A stretch of 64,000 nt of DNA from positions 1 to 64,000 of the forward strand of contig JAEUUX010000066.1 of assembly GCA_016787295.1 (NCBI GenBank). The letters run 5' to 3'. This DNA is from Chitinophagales bacterium. GTDB lineage: Bacteria > Bacteroidota > Bacteroidia > Chitinophagales > UBA2359. Shown piece after piece: positions 63,426 to 64,000 of this stretch. A program made the position numbers and the translations under genes. Under the pieces are notes generated by a model. That model was not told where the DNA came from. It saw nothing but the letters and a program-made list of their open reading frames with translations, and did not search any database. Each line of letters opens with the position of its first letter. Position 1 is the stretch's first letter.

Positions 63426-64000
63426 ATGCCTAATGCTTACAGCCATTTAGAAATTGAAACTACGCAACATGTTAACCTACAATACGAAATTGCAGGTATT
63501 GGTAGGCGATTCATTGCAGCTATGTTAGATACCCTTTTAATATGGTCCTACATAGTGGCTTTTGTTTATGTCTTGGACAGAACGGGCAGGTTAGATGCTT
63601 GGATGGATTTTCAAGCTGCCTACTATGTTTATTTGTTCATCATTCTGCCGGTGGGTTTGTATCATCCCGTTTGTGAATTGCTTTTTGGGGGAAAATCGAT
63701 AGGCAAAATGATTATGGGATTGAGGGTAGTGCAAATGGACGGCTCGCCTTTGCGTTTGGGTAACATTATTTTGCGATGGATGTTTCGTTTGGTGGAAGTC
63801 ATGCTCACATCGGGTTCTATTGGTACTTGGGCAATTATCCTTACTGCCAAATCACAACGATTGGGTGACATGGCTGCCAATACGATTGTCGTTGTCGAAA
63901 ATGCACCTGTAGCCTTGCACTATGACTTTCAATTAGACCTGCCGCCCAACTACCAAGTACAGTTCCCGCAAGTCGCCAACCTCACCGACGAAGATATCCA
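63426..64000 (+). CDS. RDD-family membrane protein, truncated by window end
   Basis: The first 191 residues are visible and no stop occurs before the window end. The RDD signature is clear: IAGIGRRFIAAMLDTLLIW at residues about 23-41, GKSIGKMIMGLRVV in the second half and QRLGDMAANTIVVVE at the end of the domain. Three membrane segments are seen (LLIWSYIVAFVYVL, YVYLFIILPVGLYH, VMLTSGSIGTWAIIL). The following residues (FQLDLPPNYQVQFP) lead into a soluble tail. It is divergent from the SpoIIM gene, with a promoter-like box between them. Confidence 0.9.
   Translation, partial: MPNAYSHLEIETTQHVNLQYEIAGIGRRFIAAMLDTLLIWSYIVAFVYVLDRTGRLDAWMDFQAAYYVYLFIILPVGLYHPVCELLFGGKSIGKMIMGLRVVQMDGSPLRLGNIILRWMFRLVEVMLTSGSIGTWAIILTAKSQRLGDMAANTIVVVENAPVALHYDFQLDLPPNYQVQFPQVANLTDEDI

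Overview
The window looks like chromosomal DNA of a free-living or environmental Bacteroidota, probably close to Saprospirales or Chitinophagales. The evidence is: several very large secreted proteins ending in type IX secretion (T9SS) sorting domains of type A or in gliding-motility (CHU_C, type B) C-termini; promoter-like TTTG-N19-21-TAnnTTTG boxes in front of many genes; few clear Shine-Dalgarno sequences; and many lipoproteins with short lipoboxes. No rRNA, tRNA, CRISPR array, insertion sequence or phage gene was recognised. Family names come from reading motifs by eye, without database searches.

Layout. 0-0.7 kb: a 21-bp tandem repeat array and one copy of a GC-richer dispersed repeat. 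0.7-9.8 kb: metabolic and signalling genes (FAD/Fe-S dehydrogenase, a lipoprotein, an endonuclease/phosphatase-fold protein, gcvT, an OmpR-type regulator, a TPR lipoprotein, a GyrI-like protein). 9.9-14 kb: glpD, a small secreted protein and a PaaN-like aldehyde dehydrogenase, all with an unusually A/C-rich coding strand, followed by a second dispersed repeat copy and a second 21-bp array. 14.6-26.3 kb: hflX, a CotH-kinase/LTD T9SS substrate, and a cohesin-like/dockerin-like protein next to a 1680-residue repeat adhesin. 26.4-29.8 kb: the third dispersed repeat copy and a co-directional cluster of two lipoproteins, a kinase-fold-like protein and a GAF-SpoIIE phosphatase. 30-40.6 kb: an SBBP beta-propeller T9SS protein, a TPR membrane protein, pdhA, a tight three-gene cassette with an AAA ATPase and a PD-(D/E)XK-like protein, an alpha/beta hydrolase and a phosphohexomutase. 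40.7-43.1 kb: a gene-free block made of a complex hairpin, a 42-bp mosaic array with a higher-order repeat, and a 168-bp satellite. 43.2-64 kb: a gingipain-type (C25) peptidase, a triplicated LRR protein, a DUF4332-like protein, a di-heme peroxidase, a PagL-like protein, a pseudokinase, a Kazal-domain T9SS protein, shikimate kinase, a seven-heme cytochrome with TPRs, a TIR/WG-repeat protein, and a divergent SpoIIM/RDD pair cut by the window end.

The genes do not form one pathway. The clearest functional groups are the T9SS-exported surface proteins, the kinase-like/phosphatase cluster at 27-30 kb, and the three-gene ATPase/nuclease-like cassette at 35.9-38.1 kb, which is the best candidate here for an undescribed defence-type system. 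The TIR/WG protein at 60.5-62.2 kb is a second candidate immune or signalling protein.
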